A stretch of 64,000 bases of DNA from DASQJL01 sp036380835 (GTDB lineage Bacteria > Eisenbacteria > RBG-16-71-46 > SZUA-252). The stretch lies in contig DASVDZ010000004.1 of NCBI GenBank assembly GCA_036380835.1, forward strand, positions 1 through 64,000, read 5' to 3'. Below the pieces are notes generated by a model that searched no databases, was not told the origin of the DNA, and worked only from the letters and a program-made list of their open reading frames with translations. Position numbers and translations under genes: made by a program. Below, piece after piece: positions 7,829 through 16,879 of the stretch (its first letter is position 1; each line of letters starts with the position of its first letter).

Positions 7829-10376
7829 CGTCCAGACCTGCTCCGCTCAAGTGGAGAAAGAAGATGCCGTCGGCCACCATACGGCCGCGGTCGTCCCGGC
7901 CGTCCCAGGAAAGAGCGCCGAACCCCCCCGTGGCAGGGGCGACGCCGGTGACCGTGCGAACGAGGCGCCCCCTCATATCGTAGATGCGGAGCGTCACCCG
8001 CGGAGCCGGCGATCTCGCCGGCACGCGATACGGGATCGAGGCGGCAGCGCCTCCCCGCGGCCGGAAGGGGTTCGGGTAGGGCCGCCCGACGCGCGCCGAG
8101 GACGGAACATAGAGGGATCCCTCGGCCACCTTGAGCGCGCTCCCGTCGGCGAAGAACGCCTCGAGGCGGTAGCGATGGACCGCGCCGGCCGTGAGCGAGT
8201 CGTCGACGGCGCTCCGGGCCGACGGGGCGAGGAGCGAGCGATTGACGAGGCGCCCCGAGGGATTCGACGTGCCGGCGGTGGCCGCGCCGAGGTCGCGATA
8301 TAAGTTGAGGCCGACCATTCCGGGGACCGAGACCGCCGACCACGACACGACGGCCCGCGGCAGCGCGCTCCCCGGGTCGAGCGCCGCGGCGAGCGACGGG
8401 ACGGGCACGCTGGAAGGGCTCGCCTCGTAGCGCTCGAGACCGAGCCCCGCCGCCACGACCAGCGTGTCGCCAACCCAGGCGCCCCCTCGGGAGACGCCGG
8501 GAATCCCGACCGGGCCCCGGACGCTCGGAGCGTTCGGATCCTGGACGTCGACGACCAGCGCCCCGGCGTCACCCAGGAGGAGGGCCGCCGACCCGGCGCT
8601 CCGCGCGATCCCGAGAATCGGCGGCGTCGGCAACGTCGCCCGCCGGATGAGCGCGCTCGGGTCGAGCGCGTCGACCACCTCGAGCCCTTCGGCGCGGGTT
8701 CCGACGAGGAGGGTCGCCCCCGTGAGATCCAGGGCGCGCGATCCCGTTCCGGAGGGCACTCCGAAGAGTCGTGGCAGATCGGGATTCCCGAACCCGATCG
8801 AGGCGAGGCCGACCTGCTCGTCGGCCACGAAGAGCACGGTGTCGCGCGCCGCGAGCGCGCGCGGATCCGACAAGGGCGCGTTCACGCTCCCCCGAGGCGA
8901 CGGCAACGTCGAGTCGGAGACGTCCACGAACGTGACGCCGGCCGAGCCGGAACCCCGCCTTCCCACCGCCACGAGGCCCTGGCCCGCGACCGTCACCGCG
9001 CTCGCGAGGCCCGGGAGCACGAGCGAGGTGATGCGGGCGGGGGCCGCGGGATCGCGGACATCGACGATCTCGAGCCCGCCGGGGCCGCTGGCCAGATAGG
9101 CCAGCGACCGCGAGGGATCGAGCGCGACATCCACCGCCCGCGCGTTCCCGATCTCGGGAAGGACTCCTACGAGGGAGCTGTCGGCGCCCCCCGCGCGGTA
9201 GATGCGAAGGCCGCCCGAGTAGTCGGCCACGTAGGCGAGTCCCGCGTCCACGACGACGCGGCGCGTGCGGCCGACGTCCCCCACCGGCGGCGGCGGGGTC
9301 GTGAGCCCGTACGGATCGACGAATTCCACCTGGGAGCGCGCGATCTCGTCCGGCTCGGGCGCGGTCGCCTGGTCGACGGTCGAGACGGCGGCCGGCCCCT
9401 CGGTGAGGCGGATGTCGATCGGCTCGAGCTCCGTGAGCACCGTCTGGTCCAGCACCAGGGAGTCGAGCGCCGCGCCGGCCCGCGCGAACGACACGACCGT
9501 CCGGCCCTCGGCCGTCGCGACGACCCTGTCCGGGCCGGCGTCCACCGATCGGACGAACTTGCTCCCCTGGACGGGGACCGTGCGCACGATCGCGCGCGAT
9601 GGGACGTTCAGGATCAGGACGCCGCGATTGCCGTCGGCGAGAAACGCCCGCGGTCCGCGCCACGCGAGGTCGCTGACCTCGTGCGCGTTGAACGCGAACT
9701 CGGCGAGCGAATCGGGCGCGGGCATCCCGGCGCCGAAACGGTAGAGGGTGAGGATGAGGCGCGGCAGGATCCCGGGGCGGTTGCTGGCGACCAGGAAGGA
9801 GTCGGATTGCACGGCGACGGCCGCGACGCGACGGCCGTCCGCGTACGTGACCGATCGCGCGAGCGTGAACCCGGTCGCGGGATCGAAGTTCAGGAAGTGG
9901 AGCGTCGAGTCGCTCGCGGCGACGAGCCCGGGCCCCGCCGCCGCCGCGGCTCCGAGCGCGACGGCGCCCAGGCCGTCGATCGAGGAGAGGGCCGTGGCCG
10001 CGGCCGGATCGGTCGCGTCGAGCGCGAGCACGCCCCGGGTGCCGGCGAAGAGGAAGACGTTCGCCCCCGATCCCGCGACGCCGCGGATCGTCCCCGCGGT
10101 CCGGAACGTTCCGAGCCGCGCCACCGAGGAGGGGGAGGCGTTCGTGGCGAGGAATTCGACCCCGGATCCCGTGGGCACCGCGGTCACGCCGGTGCCCGGA
10201 GCGATCGCGGGGAGCGGGACGGCCGGCCCGTACGTGGCGGCGACCGCCGAGGGGATCCCGCGGACCGCCACGACCTCGGGCGCGGATCGCGCCGTCGCCG
10301 GCAGCCCCGCCAGGAGGCAGCCCGCCATGGCGATTCGCGAGAAGGCGCGCCACCGTCCGTGCGTGCTAGGGATCAT
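7800..10376 (-). CDS. LVIVD-repeat beta-propeller protein with FlgD-like C-terminal domain
   Basis: The 858-residue exported protein has a signal peptide ending near residue 31 (ATARSA/PEVV). Residues about 40-680 consist of repeated strand units such as GGLEIVDVRDPAAPARI and QGLVAVGRRG, the LVIVD pattern predicted to form beta-propellers. A fibronectin-like stretch (about 680-770) leads to a FlgD-like Ig domain at the C-terminus. That domain shows YPNPFRP, then YDMRGRLVRTV, LSWDGRDDRGR and GIFFLHL. Such C-termini mark secreted or surface proteins in this part of the bacterial tree; in some phyla they act as sorting signals, which is unproven here. The ATG at 10376 lacks a good ribosome site, so the true start may be a few codons further in (second Met near residue 17). 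Confidence 0.85.
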   Translation of the reverse strand: MIPSTHGRWRAFSRIAMAGCLLAGLPATARSAPEVVAVRGIPSAVAATYGPAVPLPAIAPGTGVTAVPTGSGVEFLATNASPSSVARLGTFRTAGTIRGVAGSGANVFLFAGTRGVLALDATDPAAATALSSIDGLGAVALGAAAAAGPGLVAASDSTLHFLNFDPATGFTLARSVTYADGRRVAAVAVQSDSFLVASNRPGILPRLILTLYRFGAGMPAPDSLAEFAFNAHEVSDLAWRGPRAFLADGNRGVLILNVPSRAIVRTVPVQGSKFVRSVDAGPDRVVATAEGRTVVSFARAGAALDSLVLDQTVLTELEPIDIRLTEGPAAVSTVDQATAPEPDEIARSQVEFVDPYGLTTPPPPVGDVGRTRRVVVDAGLAYVADYSGGLRIYRAGGADSSLVGVLPEIGNARAVDVALDPSRSLAYLASGPGGLEIVDVRDPAAPARITSLVLPGLASAVTVAGQGLVAVGRRGSGSAGVTFVDVSDSTLPSPRGSVNAPLSDPRALAARDTVLFVADEQVGLASIGFGNPDLPRLFGVPSGTGSRALDLTGATLLVGTRAEGLEVVDALDPSALIRRATLPTPPILGIARSAGSAALLLGDAGALVVDVQDPNAPSVRGPVGIPGVSRGGAWVGDTLVVAAGLGLERYEASPSSVPVPSLAAALDPGSALPRAVVSWSAVSVPGMVGLNLYRDLGAATAGTSNPSGRLVNRSLLAPSARSAVDDSLTAGAVHRYRLEAFFADGSALKVAEGSLYVPSSARVGRPYPNPFRPRGGAAASIPYRVPARSPAPRVTLRIYDMRGRLVRTVTGVAPATGGFGALSWDGRDDRGRMVADGIFFLHLSGAGLDDARALTLLH

Positions 10377-10465
10377 CCGTCACGACGCTAGCATGCGCCT
10401 CCCAACCCCTCAAGAATGAACTCTTTCCGCTTGTCGGGCCGCGAGCCGTTGGCTAGGGTTCCGCG

Positions 10466-11119
10466 GTGGCGTTCATCGAATCGATCCTCGCTCCCCTCTC
10501 CACCTTCATCCTCGCGACCATTTCCTCGTGGGGCTACGCCGGCATCGTCGCCTGCATGGCGATCGAGAGCGCGTGCATCCCGCTCCCGAGCGAGATCATC
10601 ATGCCGTTCTCGGGCTATCTCGTCTCGACGGGCCGGTTCACGCTCTGGGGCGTCACGCTGGCGGGCGCCGTGGGGAACGTGGTCGGCTCCTGGGCCGCCT
10701 ACGGAGCGGGGGCGCGCGGCGGACGTCCGCTCGCGGAACGCCTCGCGTCCTGGCGCGTCATCCGGATGGAGGAGTACGACCAGGCCGACCGGTGGCTCAA
10801 GCGCCACGGGCTCCAGGTCGCCTTCTGGACGCGGCTCCTCCCGATCGTTCGAACGTTCGTCTCGTTTCCGGCGGGCGCGGCCCGCGTGCCGTTCTGGCGT
10901 TTCACGCTCTACACGCTCCTCGGCTCGCTCCCGTGGTCGTTCGCCCTCGCGCTGGTCGGCCGGGTCCTGGGCGAGCACTGGGAGCGGATCCGCACGTACT
11001 GGCGCGGATTCGACGTGATCGTCGTCGCCGCGCTCCTCGTGCTTTTCATCCTTTGGGCCCGTCACCACTTCCAACAAGGCGGCGCGCGGAAGCCACCGGC
11101 ACCGGGCGCCGCGGATTGA
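10466..11119 (+). CDS. DedA family membrane protein
   Basis: The 217-residue protein begins with GTG. It shows the family hallmarks: an acidic-proline re-entrant motif (IESACIPLPSEIIMPFSGY, about residues 36-54) and a second basic one (RLLPIVRTFVSFPAGAARV, about 117-135). Flanking helices and a C-terminal membrane helix (VIVVAALLVLFILWA) complete the fold. DedA proteins are inner-membrane lipid scramblase or flippase-like proteins linked to recycling of undecaprenyl phosphate or phosphatidylethanolamine. The gene diverges from the LVIVD protein and ends just before tRNA-Gln; its stop codon overlaps a TTGACG that may serve as the tRNA -35 box. A second protein of the wider VTT/DedA superfamily is at 24827-25429. 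Confidence 0.93.
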   Translation: MAFIESILAPLSTFILATISSWGYAGIVACMAIESACIPLPSEIIMPFSGYLVSTGRFTLWGVTLAGAVGNVVGSWAAYGAGARGGRPLAERLASWRVIRMEEYDQADRWLKRHGLQVAFWTRLLPIVRTFVSFPAGAARVPFWRFTLYTLLGSLPWSFALALVGRVLGEHWERIRTYWRGFDVIVVAALLVLFILWARHHFQQGGARKPPAPGAAD

Positions 11120-11156
11120 CGACCCCTGGGGCCCGTGATAGTCTCGGCAACCCATT

Positions 11157-11230
11157 TGGGGGATCGTCCAGTGGTAGGACACGTGGCTCTGGACCACGGT
11201 ACAGGGGTTCGAATCCTCTTCCCCCAGCCA
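11157..11230 (+). tRNA. tRNA-Gln (anticodon CUG)
   Basis: I folded this by eye. The acceptor stem is TGGGGGA / TCCCCCA with discriminator G and an encoded CCA. The D-arm is GTCC...GGAC. The anticodon stem is CGTGG / CCACG around loop CTCTGGA (anticodon at 11189-11191), and the T-arm is AGGGG-TTCGAAT-CCTCT. A possible promoter lies upstream: TTGACG at 11116-11121 and GATAGT at 11137-11142, with a short 15-base spacer. tRNA-Glu follows 38 bases later and is probably in the same transcript. Confidence 0.96.
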
Positions 11231-11268
11231 TTTCACATGACGCGAGACGCGGCCATGATGCCGGTTGT

Positions 11269-11343
11269 GGCGCTATCGTCTAGGGGTTAGGACGGGTGGT
11301 TCTCAGCCATCAAACCGGGGTTCGAATCCCCGTAGCGCTACCA
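11269..11343 (+). tRNA. tRNA-Glu (anticodon CUC)
   Basis: The acceptor stem is GGCGCTA / TAGCGCT (with a G1-U72 wobble), discriminator A and encoded CCA. The anticodon loop TTCTCAG has the anticodon at 11302-11304, and the T-arm is CGGGG-TTCGAAT-CCCCG. It lies between tRNA-Gln and an M16 peptidase gene whose reading frame runs back through the tRNA. Glutamyl-tRNA synthetase is encoded 4 kb downstream on the other strand. Confidence 0.96.
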
Positions 11344-14148
11344 ACCAACGCCTCGCGGCCGGGGCGCGCCGGTTCCGGGCGCGTTCGCGCCCGGCTCGCC
11401 GCGGCGTCCGCGCTGGTCGCGGGCCTCCTCGCCGGCTCCGCCCCGTCTTCCTCCGCCCAACCGCGCGAAACCACCCGCGCCGCCGTCCCCGGCGTGCCCG
11501 CCGGCGTCGAGCGACTCGACTCCCTCGCGGGCATCACGCAGTATCGCCTCCGCTCGAACGGAATGACGATCCTCGTCGTCCCGAACCACGCCGCCCCCGT
11601 GATCACGTTCGAGGTGGTCTACCACGTCGGTTCCCGGAACGAGGCCCCGGGAAACACCGGATCGGCGCACCTCCTCGAGCACATGCTCTTCAACAAGAGC
11701 ACGAAGAACTTCGGGAAGGCGAACGGCAAGAAGACGTTCCAGCAGGTGCTCTACGAGGCGGGGGCCGACTTCGCCTCGTCCAACATGACGACCTGGAACG
11801 ACCGGATGACCGGCTACTCCACGCTTCCCTCGGACAAGCTCGAGCTGGCGATGAAGATCGAGGCCGACCGCCTCGGGCGCGCGCTGATCCTCGACTCGGA
11901 GCGCCAGCCCGAGATGTCGGTCGTTCGAAACGAGTACGAGATCGGCGAGAACAGCGCGTACAACGCGCTCGACAAGGCGGTGATCGGCGAGACGATCGTG
12001 GCCCACCCCTACCACTGGGACACGATCGGGTACCGCTCCGACATCGAGGGGGTCACGACCGAGAAGCTGCGCGAGCACTACGAGGACTTCTTCCATCCCG
12101 ACAACGCCGAGGCGATCCTGGTCGGCGACTTCGACGTCGCGCGGGCGCTCCGGATCTTCGATCGCGAGTTCGGCGGATTCGCGAGGGCCGCCAAGCCGAT
12201 CCCGAAGGTGATCACCGTCGAGCCGCCGCAGGAGGGCGAGCGGCGCGTGATCGTGAGGCGCCCCGGCAAGATCGGCGTCGTCGAGATCGCCTTCATGCGC
12301 CCCGGCGCGCTCGATCCCGACTACGTGCCGCTCGACGTGCTGACGACGATCCTCTCGACCGGCGTGAACTCCCGGCTCCACCAGGCCCTGGTCGAGACGG
12401 GCCTCGCGTCCGACGTGAGCGCCTGGAACTTCCAGTTCCGCGATCCGTATCCGATCGTGGCGCAGGCCACCGTCGCGCCCGGCAAGACACACGAACAGGT
12501 CGAGTCGGCGATGAAGGCGGCCCTCTACCGGATCGGCCATGACGGCGTTTCGCCCGCCGAGCTGAACCGCGCGAAGAGCCAGCTCGAGGTTTCCGTGATC
12601 CGCGGGCGCGACGGCACCTACCAGCTCGCGTCGGCGCTCGGCGAGGCCGTCGCCTCCGCCGACTGGAAGTGGTTCGTCGGCTACGTCGACTCCGTCCGCG
12701 CGGTCACCGCCGACGACGTGAAGCGCGTGGCGGCCAAGTACCTCGTGCCCGACCACGCGGACGTGGGATGGTTCGAGCCCCTCTCGAACGAGCCCCCCGC
12801 GGCCGCCCGGAAGCCCTCGGCCCCCAAGGCGAAGGCGCACGGCGCCGGCGGCGCCTCGGACGAGGCGGCGCCGTCGGGGTTCGCGGCGCGCACGCTCCAC
12901 CGCGTTCTCCCGAACGGACTGACGCTCGACGTGATCGCGAACCACGCCGTGCCGACCGTAGCGATCCAGGGGACGGTGTTCGCCGGACGGATGTACGGAT
13001 CGCCGGCCAAGCCGGCGGTGGCGGAGCTGACGGCGGAAATGCTCAACCGCGGCACCACGACGCGCGACAAGCGGGCCATCGCCGCCGCGCTCGACGGCGT
13101 CGGCGCGGAGCTCGGGATCGGCGCCGACCTGAACGACGGCACCGTCACCGGCTCCGGGCTCTCGCGGGACCTGCGGCTCCTTCTCACCACCCTCGCCGAA
13201 GAGGTCGCGCACCCCGCCTTTCCCGACTCCGAGCTGGTGAAGGCGAAGGCCGAGATGAAGGCCAACGTGCTCCGCGGGGCCGACAACACGCGCCAGCGCG
13301 CGTGGGACCGGCTCCTCCGAATGGTCTATCCCGAGGGCCACCCCTTCCGCGCGCCCACGACCGAGGCCCTGCTCGCGAGCATCGAACGGACCACGACGTC
13401 CGATCTGCGCGCCTTCCATCGCGAACGCTGGGTCGGTTCGAGCATGATCCTCGCGATCGTGGGCGACGTCGATCCGGAGGCGACCGCCGCCCTGGTCGAC
13501 TCCCTCTTCGCCTCGATTCCGCGCGGCGAGCGGCCCCGGCCCGACGTGGCCGTCACCGCCCCCGACGCGGCGGAGCGCGTCGTGGAGACGATGCCCGGCA
13601 AGGCCAACGTCGATTTCGTCTACGGCGAGGCGAGCGGGCTCAAGCGGAACGATCCCGACTACGAGGCCGCGCTGGTCGCCAACGCCGCCCTCGGACAGAG
13701 CGGCATGACCTCGAGGATCGGCGTGCGCGTCCGCGACACCGAGGGCCTCTCGTACAGCCTCTTCTCCCGATTCCTCTGGAGCGACTTCGTGGACGGGGTC
13801 TGGCTCGTCGACGTGGCGGTGGCGCCGCAGAACGTGGCCAAGGCGGTCCGATCGACGAAGGACGAGATCGACCGCTACGTCCGGGAGGGGATCACCGACG
13901 AGGAGGTCTCGGTCCAGAAGGAGTTCTTCGCCGGGAACTACGTCGTCCGCCTCGGCACCAACGCCGGGGTCGCCGCCTCGCTCACGTACGCCGAGAAGTT
14001 CGGCTTCGGCCCTTCGTACCTGGACGACTACCCAGAGCGGATCCGCGCGGTCACGAAGGCTGAGGTGAACGAGGCGATCCGAAAGCACCTCCGGCCCGCC
14101 GCGATGCACCTCGTGATCGCGGGCGACGTCCCCTCGGTCCCGCAGTAG
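11296..14148 (+). CDS. Exported M16-family zinc peptidase (two-domain); start codon uncertain
   Basis: This is a pitrilysin-like protein with two M16 domains. Counting from 11296, the first (about 75-480) carries the inverted zinc motif HLLEH at 125-129 and the distal Glu in VVRNEYE near 213. The second (about 530-945) has VAELTAEML where HxxEH should be and is the non-catalytic half that completes the chamber. A signal-peptide-like segment (RVRARLAAASALVAGLLAG, then SAPSSSA/Q) precedes the first domain. The only ATG/GTG/TTG start upstream of that segment in this frame is a GTG at 11296, inside the tRNA-Glu anticodon stem, which is biologically doubtful. In-frame alternatives are CTG at 11413 (mid signal peptide) and GTG at 11494 (after it). 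The coordinates therefore give the longest frame; translation more likely begins after 11343. Its likely role is periplasmic degradation of peptides. Confidence 0.85.
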   Translation: MVLSHQTGVRIPVALPTNASRPGRAGSGRVRARLAAASALVAGLLAGSAPSSSAQPRETTRAAVPGVPAGVERLDSLAGITQYRLRSNGMTILVVPNHAAPVITFEVVYHVGSRNEAPGNTGSAHLLEHMLFNKSTKNFGKANGKKTFQQVLYEAGADFASSNMTTWNDRMTGYSTLPSDKLELAMKIEADRLGRALILDSERQPEMSVVRNEYEIGENSAYNALDKAVIGETIVAHPYHWDTIGYRSDIEGVTTEKLREHYEDFFHPDNAEAILVGDFDVARALRIFDREFGGFARAAKPIPKVITVEPPQEGERRVIVRRPGKIGVVEIAFMRPGALDPDYVPLDVLTTILSTGVNSRLHQALVETGLASDVSAWNFQFRDPYPIVAQATVAPGKTHEQVESAMKAALYRIGHDGVSPAELNRAKSQLEVSVIRGRDGTYQLASALGEAVASADWKWFVGYVDSVRAVTADDVKRVAAKYLVPDHADVGWFEPLSNEPPAAARKPSAPKAKAHGAGGASDEAAPSGFAARTLHRVLPNGLTLDVIANHAVPTVAIQGTVFAGRMYGSPAKPAVAELTAEMLNRGTTTRDKRAIAAALDGVGAELGIGADLNDGTVTGSGLSRDLRLLLTTLAEEVAHPAFPDSELVKAKAEMKANVLRGADNTRQRAWDRLLRMVYPEGHPFRAPTTEALLASIERTTTSDLRAFHRERWVGSSMILAIVGDVDPEATAALVDSLFASIPRGERPRPDVAVTAPDAAERVVETMPGKANVDFVYGEASGLKRNDPDYEAALVANAALGQSGMTSRIGVRVRDTEGLSYSLFSRFLWSDFVDGVWLVDVAVAPQNVAKAVRSTKDEIDRYVREGITDEEVSVQKEFFAGNYVVRLGTNAGVAASLTYAEKFGFGPSYLDDYPERIRAVTKAEVNEAIRKHLRPAAMHLVIAGDVPSVPQ
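11375..11394 (+). other. Perfect 9-bp inverted repeat just after tRNA-Glu
   Basis: CCGGGCGCG, a TT centre, then CGCGCCCGG. It lies 31 bases past the tRNA CCA end and inside the N-terminal coding part of the M16 peptidase frame. There is no U-tract. It could stabilise the 3' trailer of the tRNA precursor, cause partial termination, or mask the peptidase start region. Confidence 0.5.
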
Positions 14149-14167
14149 CGCGGCGCGGGGCGGACGC

Positions 14168-15358
14168 TCAGACCGCCGAGGGCTCCTCGACGCGGCCGAG
14201 CATCCGACGCTCCACCGCCCACGGCTCCCCGTCCCGCTCCTCGAACGCGCGCCAGGCCAAGGTCAGCGCGGATTCCATCCGCTCCCGGTACCGGGCCCTC
14301 GCGAACCGTTCCGCATGCCGGCGCAGCGCGTGGGGATCGAACGCGCGGGCGTCCAGCGCCTCGACCGCGCGGCCGAGCCCCTCCTCGCTCGGGTCGTCGT
14401 AGAGGACGCCCGTCTCGGGCGCCACGACCTCCGCGGCGCCGCCCTTCGCGAGCGCGACCGCGGGGCGCCCGCACGCCATCGCCTCGAGCGGGGCGATCCC
14501 GAAGTCCTCCTCGTGCGCCTGGATCAGCGCGCGGGATCCGCGATACGCGTCGCGCAACGCCTCGGCCCCGAGCCATCCGTCGAAGCGCACGGTCGGCCCG
14601 GCGATCGACCGAAGGCGCGCGTGATCGGGCCCGGTGCCCACGATCCGAAGCGGCCGACCGAGCCGGTTCATCACGCGGATCGTCCGCTCGACGCCCTTGT
14701 AGGGCACGAGCGCCGAGACGACCAGGTAAGGCGCGTCGGCCGGGAGGGTCGCGCCCCCCGGGGTGAAGAACTCGGTGTCGACGGGCGGGTGGACGACCAT
14801 CGCCGGGCGGCGATAGTGCTTGGCGATCCGGTCGCGCACGTGGCGCGAGTCGGCGACGAAGAGGTCGACGCGGTCCGCGCTCACTCGATCCCAGAGCCGG
14901 AACCGGTGCGCGACGAAGGGCGCCCCGAGGCGCGCCACGGTACCGCTCCGCCCCGGCCCGAAGTAGTCGGGATAGAGGTCCCAGAAGTACCGGACCGGCG
15001 TGAAGCAGTAGCAGACGTGGAGCGCGTCGGCCCGCGTGACGGCTCCCTTCGCCGCGCAGTGGCTCAGCGAGACGACGAGGTCGTACGCGCTCAGGTCGAA
15101 CGATTCGATCGCGAGCGGGTAGAGCGGAACGAAGAGGCGGTAGCGGCTCCGGCCGAACGGGAGCCGCGCGATCCACGACTCGACGATGCGGCGCTCCTCG
15201 ATCACGCGGGAAACCGAGCCGCGCCGGTGGACCAGGGTGTAGAGGTCGGCCGCCGGGAAGAGCTCGCAGAGTGACTCGAGGCACTTCTCGCCGCCGCGCA
15301 TCCCGGTGAGCCAGTCGTGGACCAGCGCCACGCGGAGCGAGGAGAGGGGACGGGACAC
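14168..15358 (-). CDS. Glycosyltransferase family 4 protein
   Basis: The 396-residue protein begins with GTG (MSRPLSSLRVALVHDWLTGMRGGE). The N-terminal Rossmann domain has the GT4-type opening VALVHDWLTGMRGGEKCLE with its glycine-rich loop. The C-terminal domain shows the nucleotide-sugar pocket YLVVSALVPYKGVERTI, the HEEDFGIAPLEAMACGRPAVA segment (an EX7E-like pair) and GVLYDD. It probably transfers a sugar from a nucleotide donor to a lipid or polysaccharide acceptor in envelope glycan synthesis. Donor and acceptor cannot be read from the sequence. It starts 7 bases after the gltX stop and is the last gene of that minus-strand run. Confidence 0.9.
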   Translation of the reverse strand: MSRPLSSLRVALVHDWLTGMRGGEKCLESLCELFPAADLYTLVHRRGSVSRVIEERRIVESWIARLPFGRSRYRLFVPLYPLAIESFDLSAYDLVVSLSHCAAKGAVTRADALHVCYCFTPVRYFWDLYPDYFGPGRSGTVARLGAPFVAHRFRLWDRVSADRVDLFVADSRHVRDRIAKHYRRPAMVVHPPVDTEFFTPGGATLPADAPYLVVSALVPYKGVERTIRVMNRLGRPLRIVGTGPDHARLRSIAGPTVRFDGWLGAEALRDAYRGSRALIQAHEEDFGIAPLEAMACGRPAVALAKGGAAEVVAPETGVLYDDPSEEGLGRAVEALDARAFDPHALRRHAERFARARYRERMESALTLAWRAFEERDGEPWAVERRMLGRVEEPSAV

Positions 15359-15365
15359 GCCGGGC

Positions 15366-16847
15366 CTACGAGGCGGGAGCCGTCGCGGCCGCCCGAAGCC
15401 GCGTCGCGGCGTCCCGTAGCCGCGCGACCGTCCGCTCGCGACCGAGGAGGAGGATCACGTCGAAGATCCCGGGGGTCACCTTCTTCCCGGTGAGCGCGAT
15501 CCGCGCCGGCATGATGATCTCGCCGGCCTTCACGCCCTCCTCCGCGGCGAGCCCGCGGGCCGCCCGCTCGATCGGGTCGTGCTCGAACGGCTCGACCGAC
15601 TGGAGCCGGTCGGCCAGCTTCTCCAAGTGCGCCGGCGCGAGCGTCTTCGCGAGGAGATCGGCCCAGGGGCCGGGCTCGGGGTCCACGCGGTCGACGAAGA
15701 GCCACGCCGCGTAATCGAGGAAGTGCTCGGGACGCTTCATCCGGTCGCCGACCGCCTCGACCGCGCGCGCGAGGAGCGCCCGATCGCCGAGCGCGCTCTC
15801 GGGAATCGCTCCCGTTCCGCGAAGGTGCGCGACCACCCGGTCCACCCGAGCCTCGACCGGGAGCGAGCGGAAGTACTCGCCGTTCATCCACTCCAGCTTC
15901 TCGGTGTTGAAGATCGCCGGATTGTGCGAGATCCGGTCGAGCGAGAAGACCTTCGCCAGCTCGTCGAGGGTGAAGATCTCCCGCTCCCCGTCGTAGGCCC
16001 AGCCGAGGAGCGCCAGGAAGTTCACCATCGCCTCCGGCAGGAACCCGGCGTCCCGGTACTCGGTCACCGACGTGGCCCCGTGACGCTTCGAGAGGCGCGT
16101 CCCGTCGGGCCCCAGGATCATCGGAACGTGCGCGAACACGGGAGGCGCGAGCCCGAGCGCGTCGTAGAGGCGGATCTGCCGGGGCGTGTTCGAGATGTGG
16201 TCGTCGCCGCGGATGACGTGGCTGATCCTCATCGCCGCGTCGTCCACCACCGCGGCGAAGTTGTAGGTCGGGTGCCGGTCCGTGCGGAGGATGACCAGAT
16301 CGTCGAGGGTCGCGTTCTGGAAGGAGACCTCGCCGCGGACCCCGTCCTCCCAGGACGTGGCGCCCTCCGGCATGAGGAAGCGAAACGCGTGCGGCTCCCC
16401 CTTCGCCGCCCGGGCGTCCGACGTCTCGCGGGGGAGCCTGAGGCACGTGCGGTCGTACTTGGGCGGCTCGCCGCGCGAGAGCGCCGCCTCGCGCCGCCGC
16501 TTGAGATCCTCGGGGTCGCAGAAGCAGCGGTACGCCTTCCCCTGCGCGAAGAGGCGTTCCGCGGCGGCGGCGTATCCGGCGAGGCGCTCGCTCTGGAAGT
16601 AGGGCCCGTACGGGCCGCCGACGTCGGGGCCCTCGTCCCAGTGGAGTCCGAGCCAGCGCATCCCCTCGAAGATGGCCCCCACCGCTTCCGTCGTCGATCG
16701 CTCCCGGTCGGTGTCCTCGATCCGGAGCAGGAAGACCCCTCCGTGACGGCGGGCGAAGAGGTAGTTGAAGAGCGCGGTGCGCGCCCCTCCCACGTGGAGG
16801 TAGCCGGTCGGGCTCGGCGCGAAGCGCACGCGGATCGGATCGGTCAT
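15366..16847 (-). CDS. gltX: Glutamyl-tRNA synthetase
   Basis: The 493-residue class I synthetase has a GAGGAGAT site before the ATG. It attaches glutamate to tRNA-Glu. The HIGH-type motif is PSPTGYLHVGG (about 11-21), with the usual LRIEDTDRERS after it. A cysteine-containing segment (CFCDPEDLKRRR) follows, then VVDDAAMRISHVIRGDDHISNTP. The KMSKS-type loop is RLSKRHG (about 246-252). The C-terminal helical cage matches bacterial GluRS. Whether it also charges tRNA-Gln cannot be told; no gatCAB or glnS lies in this window. It sits 32 bases after the C25 protein stop and 7 bases before the glycosyltransferase start. Confidence 0.97.
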   Translation of the reverse strand: MTDPIRVRFAPSPTGYLHVGGARTALFNYLFARRHGGVFLLRIEDTDRERSTTEAVGAIFEGMRWLGLHWDEGPDVGGPYGPYFQSERLAGYAAAAERLFAQGKAYRCFCDPEDLKRRREAALSRGEPPKYDRTCLRLPRETSDARAAKGEPHAFRFLMPEGATSWEDGVRGEVSFQNATLDDLVILRTDRHPTYNFAAVVDDAAMRISHVIRGDDHISNTPRQIRLYDALGLAPPVFAHVPMILGPDGTRLSKRHGATSVTEYRDAGFLPEAMVNFLALLGWAYDGEREIFTLDELAKVFSLDRISHNPAIFNTEKLEWMNGEYFRSLPVEARVDRVVAHLRGTGAIPESALGDRALLARAVEAVGDRMKRPEHFLDYAAWLFVDRVDPEPGPWADLLAKTLAPAHLEKLADRLQSVEPFEHDPIERAARGLAAEEGVKAGEIIMPARIALTGKKVTPGIFDVILLLGRERTVARLRDAATRLRAAATAPAS

Positions 16848-16879
16848 CCCATCTCCTCGGATCGCGGGGTTCGGGAGGG

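Noticed and set aside
11157..11343. Integration site for a mobile element at the two tRNA genes.
   Set aside because: No integrase, no direct repeat of a tRNA 3' end and no change of base composition downstream.
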